From: Alphaproteobacteria bacterium
GTDB lineage: Bacteria > Pseudomonadota > Alphaproteobacteria > Rhizobiales > Hyphomicrobiaceae
Assembly (NCBI GenBank): GCA_018830445.1
Contig: JAHJSN010000187.1
Span: 1-45,699, forward strand
Reading direction: 5' to 3'
DNA: 45,699 bases
Both the position numbers and the translations under genes were made by a program. Under the pieces are notes generated by a model. The model searched no databases and was not told the DNA's origin. It worked only from the letters and a program-made list of their open reading frames with translations. Below, piece by piece: positions 9,001 to 16,786 of the stretch. Every line of letters starts with the position of its first letter. Positions within the stretch are counted from its first letter, which is position 1.

Positions 9001-9807
9001 TCAGTTGACGCCGTACGCACGCGACTTGGCTCCATAACGCAAAACACTGACGGAGTTAGTCTCTTCACGATTGAGGGCATTACCGGTCTGGTTCTGCCCG
9101 TCGGTTTTCAAATCAGCGACCGAACGCAGCGACAGCGTGATCTCGCCCATTGAGTTGGCGAGTGCCAACAACTCTGCCTGACGCGGGGTCAGCTCGAGGG
9201 TCGCTGTCGTTGTGGAACCACTGGAATCGGCGGAGCGCTTGCCGCTGGTCGCCTCGATCTGCTGACCGATGGCGAGGACACGGACGTTCCGGAATAAGGT
9301 GTCGGCGACGAAATCCTCCTTGCCCGTGCGGTTACGAACGGACCGGATCAGGATTACGTCGACATGGTCGTTGGGTAGGATCAGACCGCCAACGGCGGTA
9401 CGCGGCTCGATTCGTGTCGAAACGGCGCGGAAGCCGGAGGGGAGAATCGCTGCAACGACACCGCCCTGGCCTGCCTTGATCAGTTTGTGCACGGTGATCG
9501 GTTCACCGGCGATGATCGGCGAACGGGCGATCGAGCCTGCAAGTTCATGCATCTGGGAGGAGCGCGATTCGGTGATCATTCCCGGCTTGACGCCGTCGAG
9601 TGGCCACTTCTGCCAGGTGAAGTGATGCTCGGCGATAACCTCGCCAAGTCCGACGTCCTTGGCTGCCACCAGCACTTCAGTGGAATTGATCACCACCTGC
9701 TTGGTGATCGTTTCCTTCTTCTGGTTGACCATGCCGTTCATCATTGCAAATGCGGCGATGCCAGCAACCCCGGCAACCACAATTCCGATGACTTGTGCTC
9801 GTTTCAT
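9001..9807 (-). CDS. cpaB: Tad pilus periplasmic assembly protein CpaB/RcpC
   Basis: CpaB/RcpC is an inner-membrane-anchored periplasmic protein that interacts with the secretin. The product is 268 residues: an N-terminal membrane anchor (VIGIVVAGVAGIAAFAMM), a SAF-like domain (about 45-110, with VLVAAKDVGLGEVIAEHHF and GEPITVHKLI) and an RcpC/CpaB domain (about 115-235, with GFRAVSTRIEP and LILPNDHVDVILI). The ATG follows GAGGGG. Its upstream region carries a CtrA-like box and a hairpin after cpaA, so cpaB may head its own transcript for cpaB-tadC. Confidence 0.94.
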   Translation of the reverse strand: MKRAQVIGIVVAGVAGIAAFAMMNGMVNQKKETITKQVVINSTEVLVAAKDVGLGEVIAEHHFTWQKWPLDGVKPGMITESRSSQMHELAGSIARSPIIAGEPITVHKLIKAGQGGVVAAILPSGFRAVSTRIEPRTAVGGLILPNDHVDVILIRSVRNRTGKEDFVADTLFRNVRVLAIGQQIEATSGKRSADSSGSTTTATLELTPRQAELLALANSMGEITLSLRSVADLKTDGQNQTGNALNREETNSVSVLRYGAKSRAYGVN

Positions 9808-9821
9808 CGCGCAAAGGCCCC

Positions 9822-9892
9822 TCAATACCGGGCAGGACTCTCCTGCCAACTTCGGGGTTTACTCTGGTCGAGAAACGTCAATACCGGGTTAA
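9822..9892 (-). promoter_or_regulatory. candidate CtrA-type box upstream of cpaB
   Basis: On the minus strand the tract reads TTAA-CCCGGTA-TTGA (9878-9892), one mismatch from the CtrA consensus TTAA-N7-TTAA, about 71 bases upstream of the cpaB ATG. The 11-mer TCAATACCGGG on the plus strand occurs twice, at 9822 and 9878. CtrA control of Tad pilus genes is known in Caulobacter. Its use here is inferred from sequence only. Confidence 0.45.
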
Positions 9893-9966
9893 CCGCCGTC
9901 GGAAAGCGACGCGCCGGGCAACCAAGTCTTGAAGAGTGGCTTTTGGGCAACGCGGCGCCGAGCCTC

Positions 9967-9994
9967 CGCGCCAGCGGGCTAACCTGCTGGCGCG
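9967..9994 (-). terminator. hairpin just downstream of cpaA
   Basis: CGCGCCAGC and GCTGGCGCG form a 9-bp GC-rich stem with a 10-base loop, seven bases beyond the cpaA stop. There is no strong T-run on the minus strand. It probably ends or attenuates the flp-cpaA transcript before cpaB. Confidence 0.5.
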
Positions 9995-10000
9995 TCGAGT

Positions 10001-10498
10001 TTATCCGGCGATCAAGGCGTAGAGCTGGGTGGCGGGGAAGGTTAGCAAAGCGGCACTTGAAATCGCGACGCCGTAAGGGATGCCGGTCCCCTTGGTGTGC
10101 AGCCGCTGAGCCCAAGCAGGGCCGACGACGAAGACGTCGGGGACACGGCGATAAAGCAATACGACGATCGCAAGCGCGCCGCCAAACAGCGCCATATAGA
10201 AGAAGAAATCCGCAAGAGGCGTAATTCCGACCCAAAGGCTGGCAGCGGCGAGCAGTTTGGCATCGCCACCACCAAAAGTTCCGGTGGTGAAGAGGAGGAA
10301 GCCGATGAACAGAATGCCGGCGCCGGCTCCGAGGTGCATCAGAATCGTTTCGAGGGGGAGGCCGGCGATGAAGGCAAGCGGGAAGAACACCGCGACCAGG
10401 ATGATCGAAAGCCGGTTGGGGATCGTCAACGTGAACAAATCGCTGAGCGCTGCAAGAATCATCACAGCGGGAAAAACCAAGAGCAGACCGTACGCCAT
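10001..10498 (-). CDS. cpaA: prepilin peptidase CpaA/TadV
   Basis: This A24-family aspartate peptidase cleaves the leader of Flp prepilins in the inner membrane. The product has 165 residues with about five or six membrane spans. The two catalytic aspartates are visible, in SDLFTLTIPN near residue 20 and in the GGGDAK motif near residue 80. It is the short form of the family without the N-terminal methylase domain, as expected for TadV. The ATG has CGGAGG upstream; an upstream GTG nine codons earlier is less likely. It lies between flp1 and cpaB on the same strand. Confidence 0.94.
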   Translation of the reverse strand: MAYGLLLVFPAVMILAALSDLFTLTIPNRLSIILVAVFFPLAFIAGLPLETILMHLGAGAGILFIGFLLFTTGTFGGGDAKLLAAASLWVGITPLADFFFYMALFGGALAIVVLLYRRVPDVFVVGPAWAQRLHTKGTGIPYGVAISSAALLTFPATQLYALIAG

Positions 10499-10610
10499 CA
10501 CAACACCAACCTCCGAACTCACCACACAACAACTTTCAGCGGATCATGATGCGTGCAGCCTAATTTATGCTTAATGCCCGCTGGCCATCGATGTGCCTTG
10601 ACCTCTCCAG

Positions 10611-10718
10611 ACTGGCAGGATCGGCAAGACCGGCTGGCTTGGCAAGACTGGCTGGCTTGGCAAGACCGGCTGGCTTGGCAAGACCGGCTGGCTTGGCAAG
10701 ACCGGCTGGCTTGGCAAG
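10611..10718. repeat. 18-bp minisatellite, six units
   Basis: Six head-to-tail 18-bp units of consensus ACCGGCTGGCTTGGCAAG occupy the gap between flp1 and cpaA. The first unit is divergent, the third differs by one base and the other inner units are identical. The period is a multiple of three, so open frames run through it on both strands (LARPAG or AKPAGL repeats). Neither frame has a plausible start context, so it is treated as non-coding. Near-identity of the units suggests recent expansion. Confidence 0.9.
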
Positions 10719-10782
10719 ACAAGCAGCGGCCCAAACTGCGAGCCGCTGAGAAGTAGTCATCGATTGTCGCGCGCAGCCGGCT

Positions 10783-10941
10783 TCAGAAGTAGCTGGCGAC
10801 TTCGGCGAAGACCGCGTTCAGTGCCGGTGGCAGGAGCTGCAGTCCGGATATGATCCCGACGCCGACGATCGACGCGATGAATGCGTATTCGATCGCGGTA
10901 GCACCGTCTTCGTTTTTGCTGAATAGAAAACGCTTCTTCAT
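10783..10941 (-). CDS. flp: Flp-type pilin (flp1)
   Basis: A 52-residue Flp/Fap prepilin. The short basic leader MKKRFLFSKNEDG is followed by the conserved ATAIEYAFIAS motif, where cleavage occurs after Gly and Glu is the +5 residue of the mature pilin, then a single hydrophobic helix. GGAGAG precedes the ATG; the longer open frame upstream has no ribosome site. It differs clearly from the two flp copies further upstream, with C-terminus EVASYF in place of EIIGFL. It is the flp gene closest to cpaA. Confidence 0.93.
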   Translation of the reverse strand: MKKRFLFSKNEDGATAIEYAFIASIVGVGIISGLQLLPPALNAVFAEVASYF

Positions 10942-11189
10942 ACCCTGTCTCTCCACTCTCACCTTTTTATTCGGCTTTTCATAGCCGCCATCCAAGGTCT
11001 TTTGTATAAAAACATTAGCCCCTAATACACTAACAGACTGTAGCTCAATTTATTGTCCGAAGCTGAGTTTGTGAATTCGCCAAAGAATGGGTTAACGGGG
11101 GCCGACAGCATTTTTTGGCATATCGCGAAACACTCCTGGATCGGCGACAATGCGGGCTTCCTACCAAGGCCAGCTCCGCAGGCGACTTT

Positions 11190-11226
11190 AAAAGCAAGAA
11201 AGCCACCCGGGCGAACCGGGTGGCTT
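11190..11226 (-). terminator. rho-independent terminator of flp2
   Basis: On the minus strand the stem AAGCCACCCGG/CCGGGTGGCTT with loop TTCGC is followed by TTTCTTGCTTTT. It begins about 40 bases after the flp2 stop. A near-identical copy follows flp3 at 12015-12051. Confidence 0.85.
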
Positions 11227-11266
11227 CCTTTCGTTCGCAATGCCTTTCGGATTGCGAGACCCTGAC

Positions 11267-11425
11267 TCAGAGGAAACCGATGATTTCGGTGAACAGAGCG
11301 TTCAAGGCGTCGCGCAGGAAGCCGAGGCCGGTGATGATGCCAACGCCGACAACGGCAGCGATAAGGCCGTATTCAATTGCGGTAGCGCCCGACTCGTCTT
11401 TAGCGAAAGCGTGGATCTTCTGCAT
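11267..11425 (-). CDS. flp: Flp-type pilin (flp2)
   Basis: A 52-residue Flp prepilin with leader MQKIHAFAKDESG and the cleavage/IEY motif ATAIEYGLIAA, then the hydrophobic pilin helix and C-terminus TEIIGFL. GGGAGAG lies upstream of the ATG. It differs from flp3 at only two residues (Ala for Ser at positions 24 and 40), and the duplication includes the flanking DNA. It has its own terminator, so each flp gene can be a separate, strongly expressed unit. Confidence 0.94.
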   Translation of the reverse strand: MQKIHAFAKDESGATAIEYGLIAAVVGVGIITGLGFLRDALNALFTEIIGFL

Positions 11426-11522
11426 TGTAACTCTCCCAAGATGATGCAAGATTTGCTCGTGATGATTGCCCGACGCGTTGTTTGTTTGCGCCGTCGACAA
11501 GAACCAATCTAAGCCCCAGCAA

Positions 11523-11537
11523 TTAATCTCCAGTTAC
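11523..11537 (-). promoter_or_regulatory. CtrA-like box upstream of flp2
   Basis: TTAA-TCTCCAG-TTAC on the plus strand matches TTAA-N7-TTAA with one mismatch. It lies 98 bases upstream of the flp2 ATG. The same arrangement at the same distance precedes flp3. Function is inferred; conservation between the two copies could reflect only their shared origin. Confidence 0.4.
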
Positions 11538-12014
11538 ACCCAATTATTGCAATGCGTTAATGCTGCACCTTGTAGTAAATAAAGGGTAACTCAAATCCAT
11601 TAAATCGCATTTGGATATTGATACGGCAATCCGCCTCGCGCCCAGCCGAGCCTATATACCTATATTATTGGCGCAAATTCCCACCCGGCACGGATAATGC
11701 GTTCCAGCTCGACGCCGCAGCAAAAAAACAAACCGGGTGAGCAAATAGTTACCATTGCTGCTTCATTTTATGCAACCACCCCAAGGGAAATTGGTTTGAC
11801 TGCTTCCGATACAATTGCTTTCTTACTTCCCCGACTTATTTCACCTGGGGGGGGCGTCGGTATTCTAAAACAGATATTCGATTCCGGGGGCAGGCCCGCA
11901 AAAGTCTGTGAACCCAGAACACCGACACCTGACGAAATCGATGTGCCGGGCTGACGCTTGGGAACCAAGCGCAACAGACGGAATAGCAGCCTGTCGGCTG
12001 GTGCAAGCGCCTTT

Positions 12015-12051
12015 AAAAGCAAGAAAGCCACCCGGACGAACCGGGTGGCTT
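12015..12051 (-). terminator. rho-independent terminator of flp3
   Basis: On the minus strand AAGCCACCCGG pairs with CCGGGTGGCTT around loop TTCGT, followed by TTTCTTGCTTTT. It is a copy of the flp2 terminator with one loop change. Confidence 0.85.
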
Positions 12052-12091
12052 CCTTTCGTTCGCAATGCCGTTTGGCTCGCGAGACCTTGAC

Positions 12092-12250
12092 TCAGAGGAA
12101 ACCGATGATTTCGGTGAACAGAGCGTTCAAGGAGTCGCGCAGGAAGCCGAGGCCGGTGATGATGCCGACGCCGACAACGGAAGCGATGAGGCCGTATTCG
12201 ATTGCGGTTGCGCCCGACTCGTCTTTAGCGAATGCGTGGATCTTCTGCAT
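12092..12250 (-). CDS. flp: Flp-type pilin (flp3)
   Basis: A 52-residue Flp prepilin, nearly identical to flp2, with leader MQKIHAFAKDESG, motif ATAIEYGLIAS and C-terminus TEIIGFL. GGGAGAG precedes the ATG. It is the first flp in the direction of transcription and is separated from flp2 by its own terminator and ~650 bases. A 98-base leader or upstream tract shared with flp2 holds the same CtrA-like box. The three-gene flp set may give mixed pili or dose control. Confidence 0.94.
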   Translation of the reverse strand: MQKIHAFAKDESGATAIEYGLIASVVGVGIITGLGFLRDSLNALFTEIIGFL

Positions 12251-12801
12251 GGTAACTCTCCCAATGTGATGCAAGATTTGCTCGTCATGATTGCCCGACG
12301 CGTTGTTTGTTTGCGCCGTCGACAAGAACCAATCTAAGCCCAAGGCATTAATCCCTAGTTACTTCCAAATATTTATAGGCGTTAATAGTGCACTTAAAAA
12401 CAAATAAACTGTGTCCCAGCCACAATAACATCAAGTCAAACATGACTTCCTCAAGTTACCCGGCAATTTTTCCAAAATCTATACTTTGATCAATCTGATA
12501 AATCCTCGTTCGCGATGGATAATAGTTTGTTACTCGGCCCTGCGGCGGATAAAATGCAGACTGTATTGTAGCCGAGGCGATGCTGCCGGATTGGCGTTGT
12601 ACTTCGGAAGTCTTGATCGAATCAGACATGATGTTCCTGGCGTCGACGACTTGATCGATCCGGCAGGGCGCGTGGGCGTGGCAACGCCCATATGAGCGCG
12701 GGCGAACGCACTGAACGTACCAACGCAGTGCAGGCGTTTGCACTTCGTTCATAATTTCCTGGCCTAATCGCGTGCGACACTCCCTGAAAGGAGAGACTTT
12801 C
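12251..12801. other. divergent regulatory region between flp3 and the plus-strand pilus genes
   Basis: This 551-base, AT-richer region must hold the promoters for flp3 (minus) and for the secretin-N-domain gene (plus). A minus-strand frame of 98 codons (12456-12752, start MNEVQ with AGGA five bases upstream) is open. Its codon choice is AT-rich and unlike the neighbours, and no family was recognised, so it is not called as a gene. Confidence 0.5.
12348..12362 (-). promoter_or_regulatory. CtrA-like box upstream of flp3
   Basis: TTAA-TCCCTAG-TTAC, one mismatch from TTAA-N7-TTAA, lies 98 bases upstream of the flp3 ATG. The half-sites are the same as at flp2 although the bases between and beyond them differ. 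Role inferred. Confidence 0.4.
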
Positions 12802-13341
12802 ATGCTGAATTCGACATTCCGTCGCGCCCAAGGCCGTCGCGCCCAAGACCGTCGCGCCCAAGACCGTCGCGCACAAGGCCCACTTTCGATGATCCTGGCC
12901 GCAGCCCTCAGCGCGCTGGCCGGCGCGGCCTCGGCCAATGACCTGATCGTCCGTTACGATCAATCGCAGTTGCTGCGCCTGCCGCGGGCCATCAGCCAGG
13001 TCATCATCGGCAATCCTTCGATCGCCGACGCATCCGTGCAGGGAACCAACCTTATTGTTGTGACCGGCAAGACTTTCGGGGTCACCAACATCATCGCCCT
13101 CGACAAACAGGGCAACGTGATCCAGGACCAGCGCGTTATCGTTCAGCGAGACGACGTGCGGATGGTCAACCTGCACAAGGGCAGCCAGCGGCAGTCGTTT
13201 ACCTGCGCCCCGCATTGCACTCCAACGATCACCATTGGCGACGACAAGGAGTTCTTCGAGACGATCTCGGGGCACGCACAACGCAAGACGCAGTTTTCCG
13301 CTAGCGAAAGCGATGCCGGCGGCGGCGGCGGCGGCCAGTAA
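12802..13341 (+). CDS. secreted pilus-assembly N-terminal-domain protein
   Basis: A 179-residue exported protein. The mature part starts near SANDLIVRYDQSQLLRLPRA and matches the pilus/secretin N-terminal domain (T2SS-T3SS pil_N), with VIIGNPSIADASV and KTFGVTNIIALD strands like those at the start of CpaC, but with no secretin channel. It probably acts in the periplasm with the secretin. The ATG has AAAGGAGAG upstream. An oddity is that the n-region of the signal peptide is stretched by four 15-bp repeats giving RRAQG/RRAQD units. The end is glycine-rich. It is the first of three plus-strand pilus genes and is followed by a terminator. Confidence 0.85.
   Translation: MLNSTFRRAQGRRAQDRRAQDRRAQGPLSMILAAALSALAGAASANDLIVRYDQSQLLRLPRAISQVIIGNPSIADASVQGTNLIVVTGKTFGVTNIIALDKQGNVIQDQRVIVQRDDVRMVNLHKGSQRQSFTCAPHCTPTITIGDDKEFFETISGHAQRKTQFSASESDAGGGGGGQ
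12820..12879. repeat. 15-bp in-frame tandem repeat, four units
   Basis: Four units of consensus CGTCGCGCCCAAGAC lie within the signal-peptide n-region of the pilus-assembly protein and encode RRAQ(G/D). The units differ by only one or two bases. Confidence 0.9.
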
Positions 13342-13404
13342 AGAGTGTACTTGCCGTGTAGCCGTGGGCGGCGAAGGCAGGTCGTTACCTCCCTAAAAGA
13401 ATTT

Positions 13405-13439
13405 AAGCAGGCGCTGCCAAGCGTCTGCTTTTCTTTATT
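13405..13439 (+). terminator. rho-independent terminator
   Basis: AAGCAGGCGC pairs with GCGTCTGCTT (one G-U pair) around TGCCAA, followed by TTCTTTATT. It lies ~65 bases after the secretin-N-domain gene, so the TadE gene downstream should have its own promoter. Confidence 0.85.
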
Positions 13440-13597
13440 CCGGCCCGATCGGTTCGCTTTCGTTGCATACTGCGACAGGTGTTAAGGCGCTGTTGTCCAA
13501 AACAGCAAGCTTCACATTCGAGAAAGATTTGATTCACGACAATCGCATTAGATTGACCACCTAACAAAGTCTCCAGGGATAAAGGCGGGTCAATCGT

Positions 13598-14179
13598 ATG
13601 CGTTACCCAATGTCGCACCTCCGGATAAACCGGTCCGGCATCAAGTCGTCCAAGTTCTTCAGCTTCACATCTGATGCGCGTGGCACCACGGCCATCGAGT
13701 TCGGAATGGTTGCGCTGCCCTTCCTTATGTTTGCATTCGGCATCATGGGGACGGGCCTGCACTTCTTCACCCAGAATTCGCTTGAACACGCCGTGGAATC
13801 CACGGCGCGCAAGATCAGAACCGGCCAGGCACAGCAGTCGGGAACCACGATCAACGAGTTCAAACAGTTGCTCGTCAGTGAGGCCGGGTCGATGATCGAT
13901 GCCTCAAAGCTTCAAGTCCACCTGCAGACCGGCGCCGAATGGACCGATGTCAGCCCGGTCGGCTGCACGGATAGTTCCGGGACGCAAACGACGGGAACAG
14001 GCAGCAGCGGTGACGCCATCGGCCAACATGCCGGCGGCGCCGGAGAAGTCGTCATGGTCACGGTTTGCTACGAGTGGGCTCTCGCGCAGTCGATGCCGTT
14101 CCTGCAGTACGGGAACATGGCCAACGGGTCGGCAATGATCCAGGCGTCGACGACGTTCAGAACAGAACCTTACGAATAA
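13598..14179 (+). CDS. TadE-like pseudopilin
   Basis: TadE/TadG-family proteins are minor pseudopilins needed for Flp pilus assembly. This one has 193 residues. A basic N-terminus is followed by RGTTAIEFGMVALPFLMFAF, the prepilin-peptidase-like site with the IEF motif and a single membrane helix. The rest is a periplasmic domain with a Gly/Thr/Ser-rich stretch (about 130-150) and two cysteines (VGC and VTVC). AAAGGCGGG lies upstream of the ATG. It is followed 120 bases later by a second TadE/TadG-type gene. Confidence 0.88.
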   Translation: MRYPMSHLRINRSGIKSSKFFSFTSDARGTTAIEFGMVALPFLMFAFGIMGTGLHFFTQNSLEHAVESTARKIRTGQAQQSGTTINEFKQLLVSEAGSMIDASKLQVHLQTGAEWTDVSPVGCTDSSGTQTTGTGSSGDAIGQHAGGAGEVVMVTVCYEWALAQSMPFLQYGNMANGSAMIQASTTFRTEPYE

Positions 14180-14299
14180 AAGCTCGGAGACGAATTCATC
14201 CAACCCTGGCATTCGTCCCGGCAGGGGGGGCAAACAGAGCCGGCATCCGAAACGATGTCGGGCTCCGGGGCAAGAATAGGACCTAGATTAGAGGCTGTC

Positions 14300-14926
14300 A
14301 TGTCGTTGTCGTACTTCAAAAAAGCCTGCCGCCAGCTGGGCAACTCGCTCAAGCGGGCGATTCATAACCGTGATGGCATTGCTGCTGTCGAATTCGGCTA
14401 CATCGCACCGGTGATGCTGTTGATGCTCGTCGGCTCCGTTGAGGCCAGCCGGGCGATCTCCATCGACCGGCGGTTCAGCTCCATCACTTCCATGGTCGGC
14501 GACCTCGTCTCGCGGGAACAGGAAATAGGCGTCAACAGCGCGGAGAACATCACCAAATTGACGGCGATCATGAAAGCCGTCGAACATGTGATGAAGCCGC
14601 ACCCCTTCGATACGCTCGAGCTGGAGGTGATCCCGGTGATGGGCTTCGGGGACGGCACCGACACGAAGCTCTACGCGCCATCCTACAAATATTCGGGCGG
14701 CTCGGTCGCCACGGCCAGAGCGCGTTGTGAAGCCTACACGCTACCTGCCGGCCTTGTTGCGCCCGGCGGCAGTGTCATCGTGGTGGAAGCCAAGTACACC
14801 TACGTGCCGGCGACCTATGCGACCTGGCTGTTCGGCACGTCGCACGACTGGGAAGACAAGGCTACGCACAGCCCGCGTCACTCCTGCGTGGACTTCGAAG
14901 ACAACAACTGCGTTGTGACCTGCTGA
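14300..14926 (+). CDS. TadE/TadG-like pilus assembly protein
   Basis: A 208-residue protein with the TadE-type N-terminus: a basic leader, then DGIAAVEFGYIAPVMLLMLV, a helix with conserved VEF. The periplasmic part has a RAISIDRRFSSITSMVGDLV segment typical of TadG/TadF-like subunits, and four cysteines near the C-terminus in HSCVDFEDNNCVVTC plus RCEAY upstream. The ATG at 14300 places the basic leader correctly. Fifteen further in-frame codons upstream are open but unlikely to be used. It probably acts with the upstream TadE gene. Confidence 0.85.
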   Translation: MSLSYFKKACRQLGNSLKRAIHNRDGIAAVEFGYIAPVMLLMLVGSVEASRAISIDRRFSSITSMVGDLVSREQEIGVNSAENITKLTAIMKAVEHVMKPHPFDTLELEVIPVMGFGDGTDTKLYAPSYKYSGGSVATARARCEAYTLPAGLVAPGGSVIVVEAKYTYVPATYATWLFGTSHDWEDKATHSPRHSCVDFEDNNCVVTC

Positions 14927-14966
14927 TTGTCGGTCAGCGGTTCAACATTCAGCAGTTCGGCTCCTG

Positions 14967-14997
14967 ACGCGAGGTGGGCCATGAGCCCGCCTCGCGT
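14967..14997 (+). terminator. terminator-like hairpin after the TadE/TadG genes
   Basis: ACGCGAGGTGGGC pairs with GCCCGCCTCGCGT (one G-U pair) around CATGA, followed by TTCGATT. A strong stem with a short T-run, 40 bases beyond the stop. Confidence 0.65.
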
Positions 14998-15153
14998 TTC
15001 GATTCCGCGCACGGTCTATGCCATTCCAAGAAATCAGTTATCTCCCAGCGCGCGCATCGCACGGGTTGCCCATACTGATCGCGGGCGATTATCGTTCGGG
15101 GATCAGAAGGATTAGGAATCCATGGCTACAGAATCTGGCGCGGCAATCGAACG

Positions 15154-15825
15154 ATGAAGCGAAAAAAGCTATCGACGCGCCGGCCCAAGCATACCCAGGA
15201 CGAGTTGCGAGAACTCATTGTCTCGGCCGCGACGGGGTTGATCGAAGAAGGGGGGCTCGTCACGCTTTCCGCGCGCGAGATTGCGCGGCGCATCGGGTAT
15301 TCTGCAGGCACTCTCTATAACGTCTTCAAGGATCGCGACGAAATCGTCCTGTCGATCGAGTCGCGACTGCTCGATAGACTGGCCGAGCATCTCGATACGG
15401 TCAGCCTGGTGAGGGACCCGCGCGCAGACGTGATGGCGCTTGCCAACGCCTATCTTGCTTTCACGCACGCCAATCCGAATCTGTGGAAAATACTGTTCGA
15501 GCATAAACTCAGCGATTCCGCTGAAACCCCCGGCTGGTACCAGGGAAAAATCGATTCGCTACTGCTTCGGTTGGAAGGCGCACTGAAGCCGCTTTCGGAT
15601 GGTGAGGGAGTGGATTTGGCTGCGGTCCGGGCACGGGTGCTGTGGGCGGGTGTCCACGGCATCACCTCGCTATCAGTTGCCGGCAAGCTGGCAATGGTTA
15701 CGGACGAAGCCGCGCAACATCTCGTTCAGAACCTGGTGGCGACCTACCTCGACGGCATCGAAGACCGCGGCGACGACCCCAGGGAGGTGTCGCCACCACC
15801 AAAGGCGTCGCGGAAGCGGCGATAA
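15154..15825 (+). CDS. TetR-family transcriptional regulator
   Basis: A 223-residue repressor-type protein. The N-terminal helix-turn-helix (about residues 15-62) includes LSAREIARRIGYSAGTLYNV, the hallmark TetR recognition segment, followed by FKDRDEIVLSIESRL. The C-terminal ligand-binding region (about 80-200) is of the type containing a WxGVHGITSL helix, seen in the TetR_C_33 group. The end is basic (SRKRR). The ligand is unknown. It converges on the membrane hydrolase gene with a 22-base gap, so its target is not obvious from position. Confidence 0.9.
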   Translation: MKRKKLSTRRPKHTQDELRELIVSAATGLIEEGGLVTLSAREIARRIGYSAGTLYNVFKDRDEIVLSIESRLLDRLAEHLDTVSLVRDPRADVMALANAYLAFTHANPNLWKILFEHKLSDSAETPGWYQGKIDSLLLRLEGALKPLSDGEGVDLAAVRARVLWAGVHGITSLSVAGKLAMVTDEAAQHLVQNLVATYLDGIEDRGDDPREVSPPPKASRKRR

Positions 15826-15847
15826 GCAGCGGGTGGTGCGCAGCCAG

Positions 15848-16786
15848 CTATCTTGCGGCCGCCCCACCGGCAGCGGCAGGTTCCGGCGGCACGAGTTCCT
15901 GATGCGGCAAGCTTGTTTCGCCTTCTCGTGCGCCATCATGTCGTGCGCCATCATGTCGTGTGCCATCACTTCCTGAGCCATCATGGCTGCCGCTGCGATC
16001 CGGCAATGAGCCTGTGGTGATCGGGCTACTGGTCACTGTCGTCGGTTCGGCGACGGCTTGGCGCGGCACCGTCAGACCAAACCACCTGTTGTCGCTCGGA
16101 AGCAGGCGCTGATTGAGGCCGGACCACAATGATGGCGACGAAATCGCCTCGATGAACGGCGCCGGGGTCGGTCCAGCAAACAGCAATGCAGCCGTCACGA
16201 TAGCGAGCGCTGCGCTCTTCGCGGGATACCTGGAGTCATAGACCTTCAGGGCGGTGCCAAACGATGCCTTGAGGCGGTTACCCATGAAGTCGACCGAATA
16301 GATCTCATCGAGGATGAGGTGTGTCAGGTAGCCGATGAACATGAAGCCGCCGCCGAGCCACGCAACTCCTTCGTGGAGCCGGAGAACGTAGTGGAAGAGG
16401 ATTGCGGTCAACCCTGCCCAGAAAAGCCCCGCCAACAGCGAGTGCCAGACTCCGCGGTGGACCGATATGTAATAGAAGAACGAACTCAACCCGTAGCGCA
16501 CCAGAACCAGCGATCCGAGCCAGAGGATCCAGAGTTCCACCAGGGAATACTTGTCCGCGTTCAGGAACAGAACGCAGAACGATGCAAAAACGCCGATGCC
16601 GGAAAACAGTATCGCGCTGGCGCGGCTGTCGCGCAGATCGACATCGGGCAGGACCGAACCGGCAACGCCTGCCAGTGTCACGGCCATGATGCTTTCGGGG
16701 GCGAGAATATCGGCACCGACCGTTAAGGTCGCGAGGGCGCCGGACACAACCGTTCCGACTGCGATGTGAGTGGCGTAGTTGGCCAT
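15848..16786 (-). CDS. YdjM-type membrane metal-dependent hydrolase
   Basis: A 312-residue inner-membrane protein of the YdjM (LexA-binding, putative metal-dependent hydrolase) family. The conserved His of MANYATHIAVG, the GSVLPDVDLRDSR segment and the HRGVWHSL motif carry the likely metal ligands. Four or more spans fill residues 8-200. The C-terminal ~80 residues are a disordered tail containing a run of RHDGA units made by a 15-bp repeat. The ATG follows GAGGAG; the longer open frame upstream is not supported. Substrate is unknown. Confidence 0.82.
   Translation of the reverse strand: MANYATHIAVGTVVSGALATLTVGADILAPESIMAVTLAGVAGSVLPDVDLRDSRASAILFSGIGVFASFCVLFLNADKYSLVELWILWLGSLVLVRYGLSSFFYYISVHRGVWHSLLAGLFWAGLTAILFHYVLRLHEGVAWLGGGFMFIGYLTHLILDEIYSVDFMGNRLKASFGTALKVYDSRYPAKSAALAIVTAALLFAGPTPAPFIEAISSPSLWSGLNQRLLPSDNRWFGLTVPRQAVAEPTTVTSSPITTGSLPDRSGSHDGSGSDGTRHDGARHDGAREGETSLPHQELVPPEPAAAGGAAAR
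15928..15987. repeat. 15-bp in-frame tandem repeat in the hydrolase tail
   Basis: Four units of GTGCGCCATCATGTC (two perfect, two degenerate) encode the repeated RHDGA/SHDGS-like peptide near the C-terminus of the YdjM-type protein. Confidence 0.85.

Larger units (their letters stand above)
11426..12091. other. intergenic tract between flp2 and flp3
   Basis: This 666-base gap holds the flp2 leader and upstream box (to about 11570), an AT-richer unique stretch (about 11575-12005), and the flp3 terminator. No gene in the middle part could be supported: open frames at 11697-11954 and 11768-12031 overlap on opposite strands and lack ribosome sites. Confidence 0.6.

Noticed and set aside
10560-10760. 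Repeat proteins (AKPAGL or LARPAG) across the 18-bp array
   Set aside because: The period is divisible by three, so open frames arise on both strands by chance; no ribosome site or homologue was seen.
11697-12031. Small genes on either strand between flp2 and flp3
   Set aside because: Overlapping opposite frames with no ribosome sites; better seen as non-coding spacer of the duplication.
12456-12752. 98-codon minus-strand frame upstream of flp3 with AGGA before its ATG
   Set aside because: AT-rich third positions unlike neighbouring genes, no recognised family, and it fills the promoter region shared by flp3 and the plus-strand pilus genes.
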